In this document: positions 10,301 through 18,424 of the stretch, piece after piece
Numbering within the stretch: position 1 is the stretch's first letter
How the letters are laid out: each line of letters begins with the position of its first letter
DNA from: Pachysolen tannophilus NRRL Y-2460
Taxonomy: Eukaryota; Ascomycota; Pichiomycetes; Alaninales; Pachysolenaceae
Reading direction: 5' to 3'
Length of the DNA stretch: 64,000 nt
NCBI GenBank assembly: GCA_001661245.1
Contig: KV454015.1
Span: 926,145 to 990,144 of the forward strand
Made by a program: the position numbers and the translations under genes
The notes under the pieces: model-generated
Told to the model about the DNA's origin: nothing
The model's database searches: none
Seen by the model: only the letters and a program-made list of their open reading frames with translations

Positions 10301-11785
10301 TGTTGTTAATTCTGAGTCATCATCTTCAGGAGCTGTTATAGTTAATGATTTATCTTTCAACTCAGTAGAATAAACAAAATTTATATATTCATTTAAATCT
10401 TGTAATTCTATCATTGATTTAGCATTTGCAATTTGATCTTGATAGGTACCATCATAAACGTTTAATGGTTCAAATGTTTTTGCTATTGAAATTTTTGTAT
10501 CGTTAAAGTTATGGAAATCGATATCTAATTGTACAATTCTCCATAATTCATCTTCTTGTAATAATTTTTGAACACTTAAAGTACCATCAGGTCTCCTTAA
10601 AGTGTGTAACAAATAATCACGACGATGATTCCAAATAAATGGTACTTCACAATTTTCTTTAACAATTAAACCTAATACGTATCCCACGGAATTTTTAAAA
10701 GGTTCTAGTATTGCAGGGTTAGAATTAATTAAATCCGATTTAAATTTGATCATTTCTTCTGCAACCCATTCTTTTTCTTGATTAAACTCTTCATCATCCA
10801 ACTGATATTTTTTAATATTTTTACGAAGTTCTTGATAACGTTCAGGAACATCAGTAACACGGACAATGTTATCTTCCGCAGTTAACATTCTTTCCTTTAA
10901 CTCTGAAGGTTCAAAGACATCTGCCAATTCTGTTGGTTGTTGTTCATTATCTTCATTGAAATCCCCAGTTTCTTCTTCACCTTCTAAAGCCCATTCATAA
11001 TCTTCACCATCACCCAAGATTTCATACAACTCATCTAATTTTTCTTTATCAATCAGAGAAACGTGCTGACTAATCATTTGGTTATTAATTTGAGGGACCC
11101 TATTAGTGGTTCTTCTTTCAGTTTGACCTTCTTCATCTGAAAATTCATCTTCTTCAATAAAATCATCAAATTCATCATTGAAAGCAGTCCTTGGTGCAAA
11201 TCCAACCTCATCACCTTCAGCAACATCTTCTTCAACATCAGAAAACATGTCAGTTAAACCTCTACGATGAGCTTCTTCTGCAGCTTCTCTGTCCAGATCA
11301 GATCCATCATGAAGATTAGCAAGTTCATTTTCACCTTCCTGATCATTACCTTCAAGACCAGCCTTCACAAGACGTCTTATCTTTGGCTTGGATTTTGCAC
11401 CCACTGGTTTGGCACCAGAGTTCTCCAATAATAATTCCAAATCATCTTCATCTAATTTATCTATATCTTCCAACTCTTTTCTTCTTCTAGCCTCCAGTTC
11501 TTTTCTCTTCTTTCTACGATGTTTTTTTCTCTTACGATTTATTTCTTCCTCATCATCATCATCATCCACAATAAATCCCTCAGAAACTTTTTTAATTTCA
11601 TCCTCATCCTCATCTTCATCATCATCCTCTTCAGAAGAATCGGTTAACCCATCATCATCATCTTCATCAAGAGCTTCATCATCTAAATGTTTATTATCAT
11701 TTCGCTTATCTTTATATCCTTCATCTTCAACATCAGAAAAATCATCCTTGATCTCTCTCTCATCACCACTTATTTCATTAGACAT
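7361..11785 (-). CDS. SPT6: Transcription elongation factor / histone chaperone Spt6
   Basis: Encodes a 1474-residue nuclear protein that travels with RNA polymerase II and reassembles nucleosomes. The first about 260 residues are strongly acidic with Asp/Glu runs, the known histone and Spn1-binding region. A Tex-like core follows: a YqgF/RNaseH-like fold (about 750-870), helix-hairpin-helix around PYISGLGPRKA (about 955), an S1 domain (about 1145-1205), and tandem SH2 domains (about 1240-1420) that bind phosphorylated Rpb1 linker. The C-terminus ends in Gly/Tyr-rich repeats. The ATG at 11785 (MSNEISGDER) is the first credible start; the frame extends 12 codons upstream only to a TTG. The length matches S. 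cerevisiae Spt6 (1451). Confidence 0.97.
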   Translation of the reverse strand: MSNEISGDEREIKDDFSDVEDEGYKDKRNDNKHLDDEALDEDDDDGLTDSSEEDDDEDEDEDEIKKVSEGFIVDDDDDEEEINRKRKKHRRKKRKELEARRRKELEDIDKLDEDDLELLLENSGAKPVGAKSKPKIRRLVKAGLEGNDQEGENELANLHDGSDLDREAAEEAHRRGLTDMFSDVEEDVAEGDEVGFAPRTAFNDEFDDFIEEDEFSDEEGQTERRTTNRVPQINNQMISQHVSLIDKEKLDELYEILGDGEDYEWALEGEEETGDFNEDNEQQPTELADVFEPSELKERMLTAEDNIVRVTDVPERYQELRKNIKKYQLDDEEFNQEKEWVAEEMIKFKSDLINSNPAILEPFKNSVGYVLGLIVKENCEVPFIWNHRRDYLLHTLRRPDGTLSVQKLLQEDELWRIVQLDIDFHNFNDTKISIAKTFEPLNVYDGTYQDQIANAKSMIELQDLNEYINFVYSTELKDKSLTITAPEDDDSELTTTSKGKKKKHSRYAIYEKIRLDGIFHVIRSIGIKASEFVENLVTQSKFYTTEDADLSPEDMAKEVIEKADSLFGTVDQAVEGVKNYFAEQLFTNPKFRSEVRSNYEKYAKVDIVLTEKGRLKIDSSGPYADFKYLINYPITSFISKPDLFLRMLEAESMGYVVIKINFDLQSYTNHAFNTYLKSDYSSDIASSWNKLRYDALNIAIKKLVPLVSLNIKENIRRDCETKIYFEIRKNFAKKIDQAPYQPKGFEKGTIPRVLSVSFRNGTRSDAVISAMLDDEGKLIDLVKFEEYVKDDEFDATFIKLVQKNKPDVIAVSGCNVSTATILYSKLSKIVENTKLTVNDDDDLEFETGQPPLLELLWVNNETARLYENSKRGLNDYPGKSSLAKFVIGIAKYVQQPLLEYIALGENLPSLSIHKFQSLISPEKLKDAVTTSLVDIVNMVGVDINEAVRDEYLALELPYISGLGPRKASGIIQSIQNKGSTLNNRSDLITQQITSKYVFLNCASFLKIPYNNRTITSSDTDPLDATRIHPQDYELAIKMASDALELDEEDIADINENGGSIINQLLSDGVDKLNELVLEDYGNELEAKFHLKKRATLQMIKEELQHHYEELRRSFHKLTEAEIFHMLTGETKETFNVGTILPINLRRVDNRFMIGLTQFEVDCKINGDKIDYSNGREYNIGQTVQGVVTRCDYYQFKCEVSLLKQDIQLYSEQPKPYKIDDLWDFKAEYEDIQLEKERENSERRSTQILQHPLFHNFNSRQAEEYLAPRMIGECVIRPSSLGENHFTITLKIANQLFQHIVVVQVRNQLNNTTSYRIDKETFEDMDEVVAKYVEELTASIDLMVSHEKFRKNPLEEVKDWLNKYSEANQNRSCYTFCYNRKAPGWFYLLFKTSVNSPITTWNVKALPNGYLLSGNVYPDMTSLCNGFKQIMINKVNEKKMMRQQGRVPVAVPRGGYTSNYGGYAGSAGYTNYGGY

Positions 11786-12163
11786 CTTATCTTCTGTTAA
11801 CAGAAAACGATGAAAACTCAATAGATTAATTAGAAAATAAATACATTAAACTTTATATATATATATATATATATTTATATGTTGACCATCTTTCTTTCAA
11901 TTTTTTGGTTAAAAAAAGTTGTTGAAAACTTTTTGACTTTTTTTTCGAAATACAAAACTGGGGCGCTCTACAAAGGCTTCAATTTACAACCGACGACGAC
12001 GACAACGACAAGATGAATAATTATTATAAATAAATATTATTTCTATACACTTTAAGAATACTCCATATTCTATTATTATTTCCCGAGACTATGACCAGCT
12101 CATTGAATGAATAACCTAACCCGTTTTTTTTTAAAAAATTTTTTTTTAACCTTTTCTTGAAAT
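11786..12163. other. SPT6 promoter and SYF2 3' flank
   Basis: Contains a TA microsatellite at about 11854-11874 near the SPT6 start and a short (CGA)n-like run, CGACGACGACGACAACGACAA, near 11990. No gene is seen. Confidence 0.5.
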
Positions 12164-12775
12164 TTATAGAGCTGAACCTCTTTCAAAAGATTCTTTGATT
12201 TCCTTGGTAAACTCTCCATAATGGCGGTTCAACTTTTCATTAAACTGTCTGTTCTTGTCGTTGATGAACGAAGTTGAATCTCTATCTTTAGATTTATTCA
12301 TCTTACTCAATTTTCTAGCATTCTTGTGTTTGAAATCACTCAAGAGGATATTTATTTTTTCCTTTGAAGGTTTATGATTGAAATCCATACCATTATTGGC
12401 ATCGTTGTGTTTTTTCTCTTTTTCATAGAGTTCTAAATCGATTTTCACTTTTTTATTCTCTTTCAAATATGTATTTTCAGCTAATTCGTTAAAACCTTGA
12501 TATTCAGACCCAAGTTTCTTGTGCTTTATAACATCACGTTCAGCATCTTGTTCTAATTCCTGAATTGTCTTTGCCCATATTTTATCATCTTTTTGTTTTT
12601 TGGAATCTAATGAATTGGAATCCGAATTTTCTTCATCTATATTTAAACTATCATTTTTATGTGTCGTTGCTTTACTCCTCTGTTGCTCTTTCATTAATTC
12701 TTTTCGATTAAGCAAAGTCAACTGCAGTTTTTTCTGCTTCAACTCCTTGAGCTTGGATATCCTATTCACCGGCAT
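12164..12775 (-). CDS. SYF2: Pre-mRNA splicing factor Syf2
   Basis: A 203-residue, Lys/Glu-rich, largely helical protein. The C-terminal signature FINDKNRQFNEKLNRHYGEF followed by TKEIKESFERGSA matches the Syf2/p29 family, whose human member ends FINERNAKFNKKAERFYGKY...NLERGTA. Syf2 belongs to the Prp19/NineTeen complex with Syf1 and Clf1 and acts in spliceosome activation and the first step. The start ATG at 12775 gives MPVNRISKLKELKQKK. It is divergently transcribed from the CTNNBL1 homologue, with 209 bases between the start codons. Confidence 0.93.
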   Translation of the reverse strand: MPVNRISKLKELKQKKLQLTLLNRKELMKEQQRSKATTHKNDSLNIDEENSDSNSLDSKKQKDDKIWAKTIQELEQDAERDVIKHKKLGSEYQGFNELAENTYLKENKKVKIDLELYEKEKKHNDANNGMDFNHKPSKEKINILLSDFKHKNARKLSKMNKSKDRDSTSFINDKNRQFNEKLNRHYGEFTKEIKESFERGSAL

Positions 12776-12984
12776 TCCGATCCACTTGCTATCGCTATAC
12801 CTATTAAATTTTTTGTTGTATTATCTTTTATTTAAATGATAATTTAATTAAAAAGTTGAAAAAAAAAAAATTTAAAAAAAAAGAAGAAAAATTTATTATG
12901 TACAAAGATATATATATTGTAGTTAGGTATTAAATATATCTTTTTGTCTTTTATATATTGATTTTATAAAATTGAATCTCAAGA
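12776..12984. promoter_or_regulatory. Shared divergent promoter of SYF2 and the CTNNBL1 homologue
   Basis: A 209-base, very AT-rich spacer between two start codons pointing outwards. It has poly-A tracts near 12858-12890 and TA-rich stretches near 12910-12925. The two genes must share regulatory DNA. Confidence 0.75.
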
Positions 12985-14727
12985 ATGAACACAGATAGCT
13001 TATTCAATTCTAAGAAACATAAGATAAAAGATGTGGATGATAGTGATAATGATGCTGAAGATGTACAGAGAAAGTTTGTCAGGATGCAAGGTGAACCAGT
13101 TGGTGAAGTACGAATTTTGAAATATATTGAAGATTTAGGTCCTGAACAAAAAGATGAGGTTTACGATTCTAGTTGGTTAAATAAAACTTTAAACAGGTTG
13201 AATAAGGCTATTGTTAAGAATTCAGAATTGAGATCAAAACATGGTTCTAACCCTTCTAATTTTGTTGAATCTGAATTCGAATTGAATCAATCAATTAAAA
13301 ATCTTTCTGGTTTAAGTTTAATTGATGATTTAGCAAAGAAACAAGAGCTTTTAAATTTTTTTTACCAAAATATGGTTACTTTGGATTTGATTTCATTGAT
13401 TGACAATCACCCGAATCTTGATATTTCAAGTCAAGTTGTTAGAATTTTTAACGATATTATTGATGAAGAAGATGATGAAGATGATAAAGAATTTGAAGAT
13501 CAAAATGAAGAAATTAGATTGGGACTAGCAAATTTCTTGTCTAATTCAAGATTTGTAGAATCATTGACAAAATATTTTTTCAACTTACAGAAAACAATTT
13601 CAGATCCAACAATTTTGCAAAGTTATAAACTGGAATTGTTAGAATGTTTATCAATTTGTTTGAATATTTTCATAAATTTAGTAAACTTGGGAAACTTAAA
13701 ACTTAATGAAATTTTAATTAAAAATGGAAAATTGATGGAATTTTTAATTTCTCAAATTAAAGTTGAAATAAATTCAATTGATGTTAATTCACAATATATT
13801 GCAGAATTTTTATCAAATCTCTTGATTAAAATTAGTGAAGTTTCTTTTAAAATAATAGAAACTGAAATATTGTTTAAATATAACATCGTTGAAAATTTAC
13901 TTATTATGGTTTCTAAATTACTTAAATTTGATACCGAAATTGATAATTTCAAAGATGAACAAAAAGAATTTTTAGAAAATAATATTGATTCATTATGTTT
14001 ATTATTAAATATTTCTAATGTTTCTAAGAAACATTTTCAAGTAAATGAAGGATTAGAATTAATATTTTTAATATTAAACAAGACAAATAACAAATACTTT
14101 ATTGGAATTTGTGTAAAAATTTTATCAAATTTAATCAAATTTACCTTAACCGATGAACCCGATGATATTGTTTATGCAATCATACTACAGATGATTAATG
14201 GAAACGGTTGCTTAAAACCATTATTCAAATTATACAAATCATACAATGACGATGAAGAAATTTTGAAAAACCTAAACAATATCATACTATCTTTTTCTAA
14301 AAATCTATCCATGGATTCTAATGAAAGAATCAGATTAGTAAATAAATTTGTTGATAAAAATTTTTATTACCTGAAAAAAATTCTCAGCTTAAGATCAAGT
14401 TTAAAAAATAAATCCAAGATAAGAGAATCACAAATTTACATAATAAATCAAATCACACTAATTTTACTGTGGTTATGTGCCATATTAGTCGATTATGATT
14501 ATGAGTTATTCAAACAATTGAAGAATCGATTAAATCTAAAAGAAGATTTAAAATTGGATGATTACAGGCTCAAAATCGAACAATTTATCGAGTTTTCGGA
14601 TAGTGGTACCATTGCTCAACATCCGAAACCACCAAGTACCATAGATGAGTTGTTTTTCAAGGATTACATAGAAACGCTTAAAATCCTTCAGGAACTATCT
14701 CGCACTAATTATCAAGAAATTGCATGA
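12985..14727 (+). CDS. CTNNBL1: CTNNBL1 (beta-catenin-like 1) homologue, spliceosome-associated
   Basis: A 580-residue armadillo-like helical protein. KNSELRSKHGSNPSNFVESE matches the human CTNNBL1 segment KNQELRIKFPDNPEKFMESE. The downstream block with DSLCLLLNISNVSKKHF and EGLELIFLIL matches the human DSLCSCLMLSS...EGLQLMNLML block, and a later region around RLVNKFVDKNFYYL also fits. CTNNBL1 associates with the Prp19/CDC5L complex and with Prp31 in human cells. S. cerevisiae, as far as I know, has no orthologue, so its presence marks a lineage that kept it. There is an acidic run at about residues 157-172. The start is the first ATG, at 12985. Identification rests on remembered alignment, but the colinear matches are strong. 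Confidence 0.88.
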   Translation: MNTDSLFNSKKHKIKDVDDSDNDAEDVQRKFVRMQGEPVGEVRILKYIEDLGPEQKDEVYDSSWLNKTLNRLNKAIVKNSELRSKHGSNPSNFVESEFELNQSIKNLSGLSLIDDLAKKQELLNFFYQNMVTLDLISLIDNHPNLDISSQVVRIFNDIIDEEDDEDDKEFEDQNEEIRLGLANFLSNSRFVESLTKYFFNLQKTISDPTILQSYKLELLECLSICLNIFINLVNLGNLKLNEILIKNGKLMEFLISQIKVEINSIDVNSQYIAEFLSNLLIKISEVSFKIIETEILFKYNIVENLLIMVSKLLKFDTEIDNFKDEQKEFLENNIDSLCLLLNISNVSKKHFQVNEGLELIFLILNKTNNKYFIGICVKILSNLIKFTLTDEPDDIVYAIILQMINGNGCLKPLFKLYKSYNDDEEILKNLNNIILSFSKNLSMDSNERIRLVNKFVDKNFYYLKKILSLRSSLKNKSKIRESQIYIINQITLILLWLCAILVDYDYELFKQLKNRLNLKEDLKLDDYRLKIEQFIEFSDSGTIAQHPKPPSTIDELFFKDYIETLKILQELSRTNYQEIA

Positions 14728-14886
14728 ACTTATTTTTTAAATCTTTTCTCTTTTTCTTTTTCTTTTTTTTCTTTTTCGGAGGTTATCTTTCCCCGTCATT
14801 GAATAATAACGTACAATGTATTTAATACTAATAACCCTAAAAAAAAGAAGGTGATTATTTTTTTATTTCTTTTAGCATTTTTATGC

Positions 14887-15804
14887 ATGCTGCATATAAA
14901 AGCCGATGAGATGCCCACTTACTTTGTATCAATAAAGAGGTCCAGTTCATCTTTATATTTATTTATTGCTGGCAATAATATGTTTTCATCGAGGAATATG
15001 GTTAAAGGAGATAAGTTGGTTGGGATCTTGCAGAGGTTGGTAGATGAAGTGCAAGATAAGCATTATGATTCAACAACTGATTTTATCAATCAGATTAATA
15101 GATCTTATTATAACAGTTTATTGAAAAATTTTTCTAAAAATTATGAATTGAATTTATTGGATATTTTAAATAATAACATTCTAGCTTCTGAAAAAAGACA
15201 AAATCGTAAATTGGCAACTGTGGTTCAATTTATTGATAGTGAAGATTTAATTTTCCAATTTTACTTGAGTTTGTTGTTGATAAATGAAATCTTGACCAAG
15301 ATTGATTCTAATAAGGATTTATACTGGTTAAATGATTTTAAATATTATATATTATTGGATAAAGAACACGATCCGAGAATAGTGTCTTTGTTGAAAAAGC
15401 TAATTGATCTGTCCATGCTTTCTTATAATTTGGAAATACGTCTTTCACCAAAAGATTTAAATTATTTTGTTGAAGATGGTGAAGATAGCATTGATCTTCT
15501 TCTTTTATTGCACAAAGATCAATTTAAGAACTTGAGCGTTTTACAAGAAGTAGAATCATTATGTTTAATACATCTGAATGGCAGTTTTATTATTTCAAAT
15601 ATTTTCGAGTATAAGAATGGTTTGGAAGAATATGTTGACGCGGCTCCTTTTGAAAAAAACTACTACTATAACGTTGGTAGGTGGAATTTTATATATGAGA
15701 ATAAGCTTATTAAAGTTGATAAAAAAGATTTGAAAATTGAAAAATTGAAATATTTCATACCCGACTATATTGAATTTACAAGATGTGTTGAATATCTTAG
15801 TTAG
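14887..15804 (+). CDS. Unrecognised 305-residue protein
   Basis: I do not recognise this gene. The frame is open from 14851, but that first codon is GTG. The first in-frame ATG is at 14887 (MLHIKADEMPTYF) and a second is at 14908. The protein is rich in Leu, Asn, Lys and Asp, soluble-looking and mainly helical, with no clear signal peptide once the GTG-initiated extension is dropped, and no recognised motif. It starts 160 bases after the CTNNBL1 stop on the same strand. A TACTAAT sequence at about 14827 and a T-rich tract ending TTTTAG at 14875 look like a branch point and acceptor, so an unseen 5' exon is possible, but no matching donor is obvious. Codon use resembles its neighbours. Confidence 0.7.
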   Translation: MLHIKADEMPTYFVSIKRSSSSLYLFIAGNNMFSSRNMVKGDKLVGILQRLVDEVQDKHYDSTTDFINQINRSYYNSLLKNFSKNYELNLLDILNNNILASEKRQNRKLATVVQFIDSEDLIFQFYLSLLLINEILTKIDSNKDLYWLNDFKYYILLDKEHDPRIVSLLKKLIDLSMLSYNLEIRLSPKDLNYFVEDGEDSIDLLLLLHKDQFKNLSVLQEVESLCLIHLNGSFIISNIFEYKNGLEEYVDAAPFEKNYYYNVGRWNFIYENKLIKVDKKDLKIEKLKYFIPDYIEFTRCVEYLS

Positions 15805-16622
15805 AGTTATTCTAATTAACTATTTATCATGGTGTGCATATATACTTTCTGAAGTTGTTAAGAATTTATTCTCTGGTCTCATTCATTAGTTTTACCTCTT
15901 CTATTATAGTATATTTTTAATGAAAAAATATTCTTGTTCCTGGATGCTCTTCTCATAAACTTACCTGTAATTTTTGCTCTAGAAATCTAGTAGATCCCTT
16001 TCATGCAAAGGAAACAAATTTTGGTATTCAATACAAAATTTCAGTTCTCATATGAGGTTACTAGAAATACATGAACATACAATCAAAGAAATCTTTTTTT
16101 TATTGTTTTGTCTGCCCTATCCCTGGGTGACTCCCAGGTGTTTTGGGCTCATTGACTCATTGGCTCAGATATATGGCACCCCACAGTTTTCAAAGATGCG
16201 CGAACACGAAAACACGAGCAAAAACATCTGCATAAACATGCGTCAACAAGTACAACTTTATAAAAAGAATGGAGCATCACATTTACACTACACCATTTGG
16301 CGACAACGGCAAAATTTTCGCCAATCTTCTGCCTAATTTGGTGATAAGTAAAAAAGTATGGAAAAATCACAATGGAATACACTTTGCAAGTATCTACGAT
16401 TTCTGATTACAATAGAAGATCTCAAAGCAAAGATTGACATGGCACCAATGAACCCTTTTGTTCTTAATGTTTTTCTTTTCAATTTTTGAAGATTATTCAA
16501 TTCTTGAAGAAGAGCTATAAAATATATAAATGGATCTAAGAATAACCGCAAAAATGACTTGTTGTAGGAACACTTTAATCGTTTTGATCAAGAGAAGAGA
16601 AAATAATTGAAATTATCGTCAA
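15805..16622. promoter_or_regulatory. Upstream region of the aspartyl protease gene
   Basis: Contains a Gcn4-type TGACTCA at 16153-16159 followed by TGGCTCA, and a TATA element (TATAAAATATATAAAT) at 16516-16531, about 105 bases before the protease ATG. Small frames at 16052-16551 on both strands lack protein character. ACAGGTAAGT on the minus strand near 15965 looks like an isolated splice donor with no supporting gene. Confidence 0.6.
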
Positions 16623-17972
16623 ATGAAGCTGTCTTTTTGGATTCTTTCCTTACTAATATGTTTAAGTTTTGCTTTTTCACTGTCTTTAAATAAATTGGAC
16701 ACTGAGGATGGAGTCGTTGCTTTCAGTTTCCATGTCCATAGAGGAAACACTCTTGAAGATGCTACCAGGTATAACCGGCCTTATTTGTCAAAGAGGTCGA
16801 ATGAAGATGGAACCTTATCCTCAACTATTTTAAACGAACAAAGTTTTTATTTGGCAAATATTTCAGTTGGATCATCACAACAACAAATCGGTGTACTTCT
16901 TGACACTGGTTCTGCTGACATGTGGCTCATGAGTCAAAGTAATCCATATTGTGATTCAACTGTTGACTGCAACAAATATGGAACTTTCAACGAGAGCAAT
17001 TCTACTACTTTTGAATCAAATAATACAGACTTCTCCATCGGTTATGTTGATCACAGATTTGCTACTGGGGAATGGGGCCATGATGATATAACCATTAATG
17101 GGGTCACGGTTAATCAACAGTCGTTTGCTGTTGCCAATAAATCAAATTCCTCGATTAGTGTTTTGGGTATCGGATTTGCTGGCCTAGAAAGTACCAATGA
17201 TCCAACTAATGGATATACATACGCAAATTTACCAATTAAAATGGTTGAACAAGGAATTATAAAAAAAAGCGTATATTCCTTGTACTTGAACAGCTCACAA
17301 GTGAGTACTGGGAATATTTTGTTTGGTGGTGTGGATCACGAAAAGTACACTGGTTCTTTACAAACAGTTGAAATTGTTAACACTGATTCGGATTCTAGTA
17401 AACCTATTACAGTCGCTGTAACGTTATCGTCCATTTCTGTAGGCTCAAATGTCGTCACTTCACAGACCTCAGCTGCATTATTAGATTCTGGTACAACTGC
17501 AATTTATGCTCCCTCTCTGGTATTTACTGCTTTAGGTGAACTGTTGGGTGCTTCTTATTCTTCCCTGCTCGGTGCTTATACATTCAACTGCATCGATGAA
17601 AGTAACGATACTCTGGTCACTTTTGATTTTACTGGAGCACAAATTAATGTAACTCTATATGAATTGCAAATAGATGTATCGGAACTTTCCTCTTCTGTTT
17701 CTGATGCAAATGGTAGCTGTGCAATCTCGATATTCAAATCAAGTGATTCGAGTTATATTTTAGGAGATGTATTTTTAACTTCTGCCTATGTTGTGTATGA
17801 TTTAGAGAATTATCAAGTTTCACTTGCGCAATCAAATCAGAATTCTACAGAAACAAATATTGAAGTTATTCAATCCACTGTCCCCTCTGCTTCAACAGCT
17901 AAATACTATAGTAGTACTTGGTCAGGCTCTTCATCTTCTTCATCTTCTTCATCTTCAGCATCCACCTCTTAA
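16623..17972 (+). CDS. Secreted aspartyl protease (candidapepsin/yapsin-like)
   Basis: Encodes a 449-residue pepsin-family protease. A signal peptide (residues 1 to about 20) leads into a propeptide ending at a Kex2-type Lys-Arg (57-58). The catalytic aspartates are in DTGSADMW (Asp94) and DSGTTAIY (Asp288); several N-glycosylation sequons are present. The C-terminus is a pure Ser tract ending SASTS without a hydrophobic tail, so it is probably secreted or wall-retained rather than GPI-anchored. Four CTG codons (299, 307, 315, 331) lie in the second lobe. Reading them as Ser gives segments much closer to yapsins, such as PSSVFTAL and ESLGASYSS. The upstream TATA and Gcn4-type site suggest nutrient control. 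It neighbours two other secreted-protein genes. Confidence 0.92.
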   Translation: MKLSFWILSLLICLSFAFSLSLNKLDTEDGVVAFSFHVHRGNTLEDATRYNRPYLSKRSNEDGTLSSTILNEQSFYLANISVGSSQQQIGVLLDTGSADMWLMSQSNPYCDSTVDCNKYGTFNESNSTTFESNNTDFSIGYVDHRFATGEWGHDDITINGVTVNQQSFAVANKSNSSISVLGIGFAGLESTNDPTNGYTYANLPIKMVEQGIIKKSVYSLYLNSSQVSTGNILFGGVDHEKYTGSLQTVEIVNTDSDSSKPITVAVTLSSISVGSNVVTSQTSAALLDSGTTAIYAPSLVFTALGELLGASYSSLLGAYTFNCIDESNDTLVTFDFTGAQINVTLYELQIDVSELSSSVSDANGSCAISIFKSSDSSYILGDVFLTSAYVVYDLENYQVSLAQSNQNSTETNIEVIQSTVPSASTAKYYSSTWSGSSSSSSSSSSASTS

Positions 17973-18424
17973 AAGCTATTAGTTCAAGTCATAATAGTAA
18001 TTATTTTAACTATATAAAAGTATTTAGAAAAAATATAAAAAGAATTTTCAAAATTGGATTAACAAATTATAGGAACAAACTCTAGATAATTGAGTTTGGA
18101 CTAAAAATTAAAAAAGTTGCAGTGAAAACAGCATGCATTTGAAAACCTCTCACTCTGCGGCTCATTTTTTTCAACAGGTTTAAAAACTTTCACTTGTAAA
18201 TATAAACTTAAACATGTACATCTTGTGGATCATCTTTATGTCGGCAGCAGCAACATTTGAAAGCGTTCTTTGTATTAGCTGATCAAACTACAACTTATCG
18301 AAGAATTCTAAAAATGGATTTATTATAAAGAAATAAAAAATGATTCTAATTAGAAAGAGATGAAAGAAAGAAATCATGAAAAAAAATATGGATAGTTTTC
18401 TTGATAAGGAATTTGATTCAGAAA
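17973..18424. other. Convergent spacer carrying a CGGCT composite motif and a possible gene relic
   Basis: AAAACCTCTC (18142-18151), a 4-base spacer and TGCGGCT (18156-18162) recur at 19929-19949. A 22-codon frame starting at 18214 begins MYILWIIFMSAAATF, which looks like a signal peptide and then stops. This may be the remnant of a small secreted-protein gene. Confidence 0.4.
18142..18162 (+). promoter_or_regulatory. Composite motif copy 1 (CCTCTC + TGCGGCT)
   Basis: Shares two blocks and their exact 4-base spacing with copy 2 at 19929-19949. TGCGGC resembles the Stp1/Stp2 amino-acid-responsive site (CGGC core), which in Candida relatives controls secreted protease and oligopeptide uptake genes. 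Confidence 0.5.

Noticed and set aside
11388-11813. 141-codon Ser-rich + strand frame
   Set aside because: Shadow of the acidic N-terminus of SPT6 read on the opposite strand.
15960-15980. Isolated splice donor (ACAGGTAAGT) on the minus strand
   Set aside because: No exon, acceptor or protein-like frame nearby supports a spliced gene.
16052-16336. 94-codon + strand frame upstream of the protease
   Set aside because: No recognisable features; overlaps an opposite frame of similar size and a Gcn4-type promoter site.
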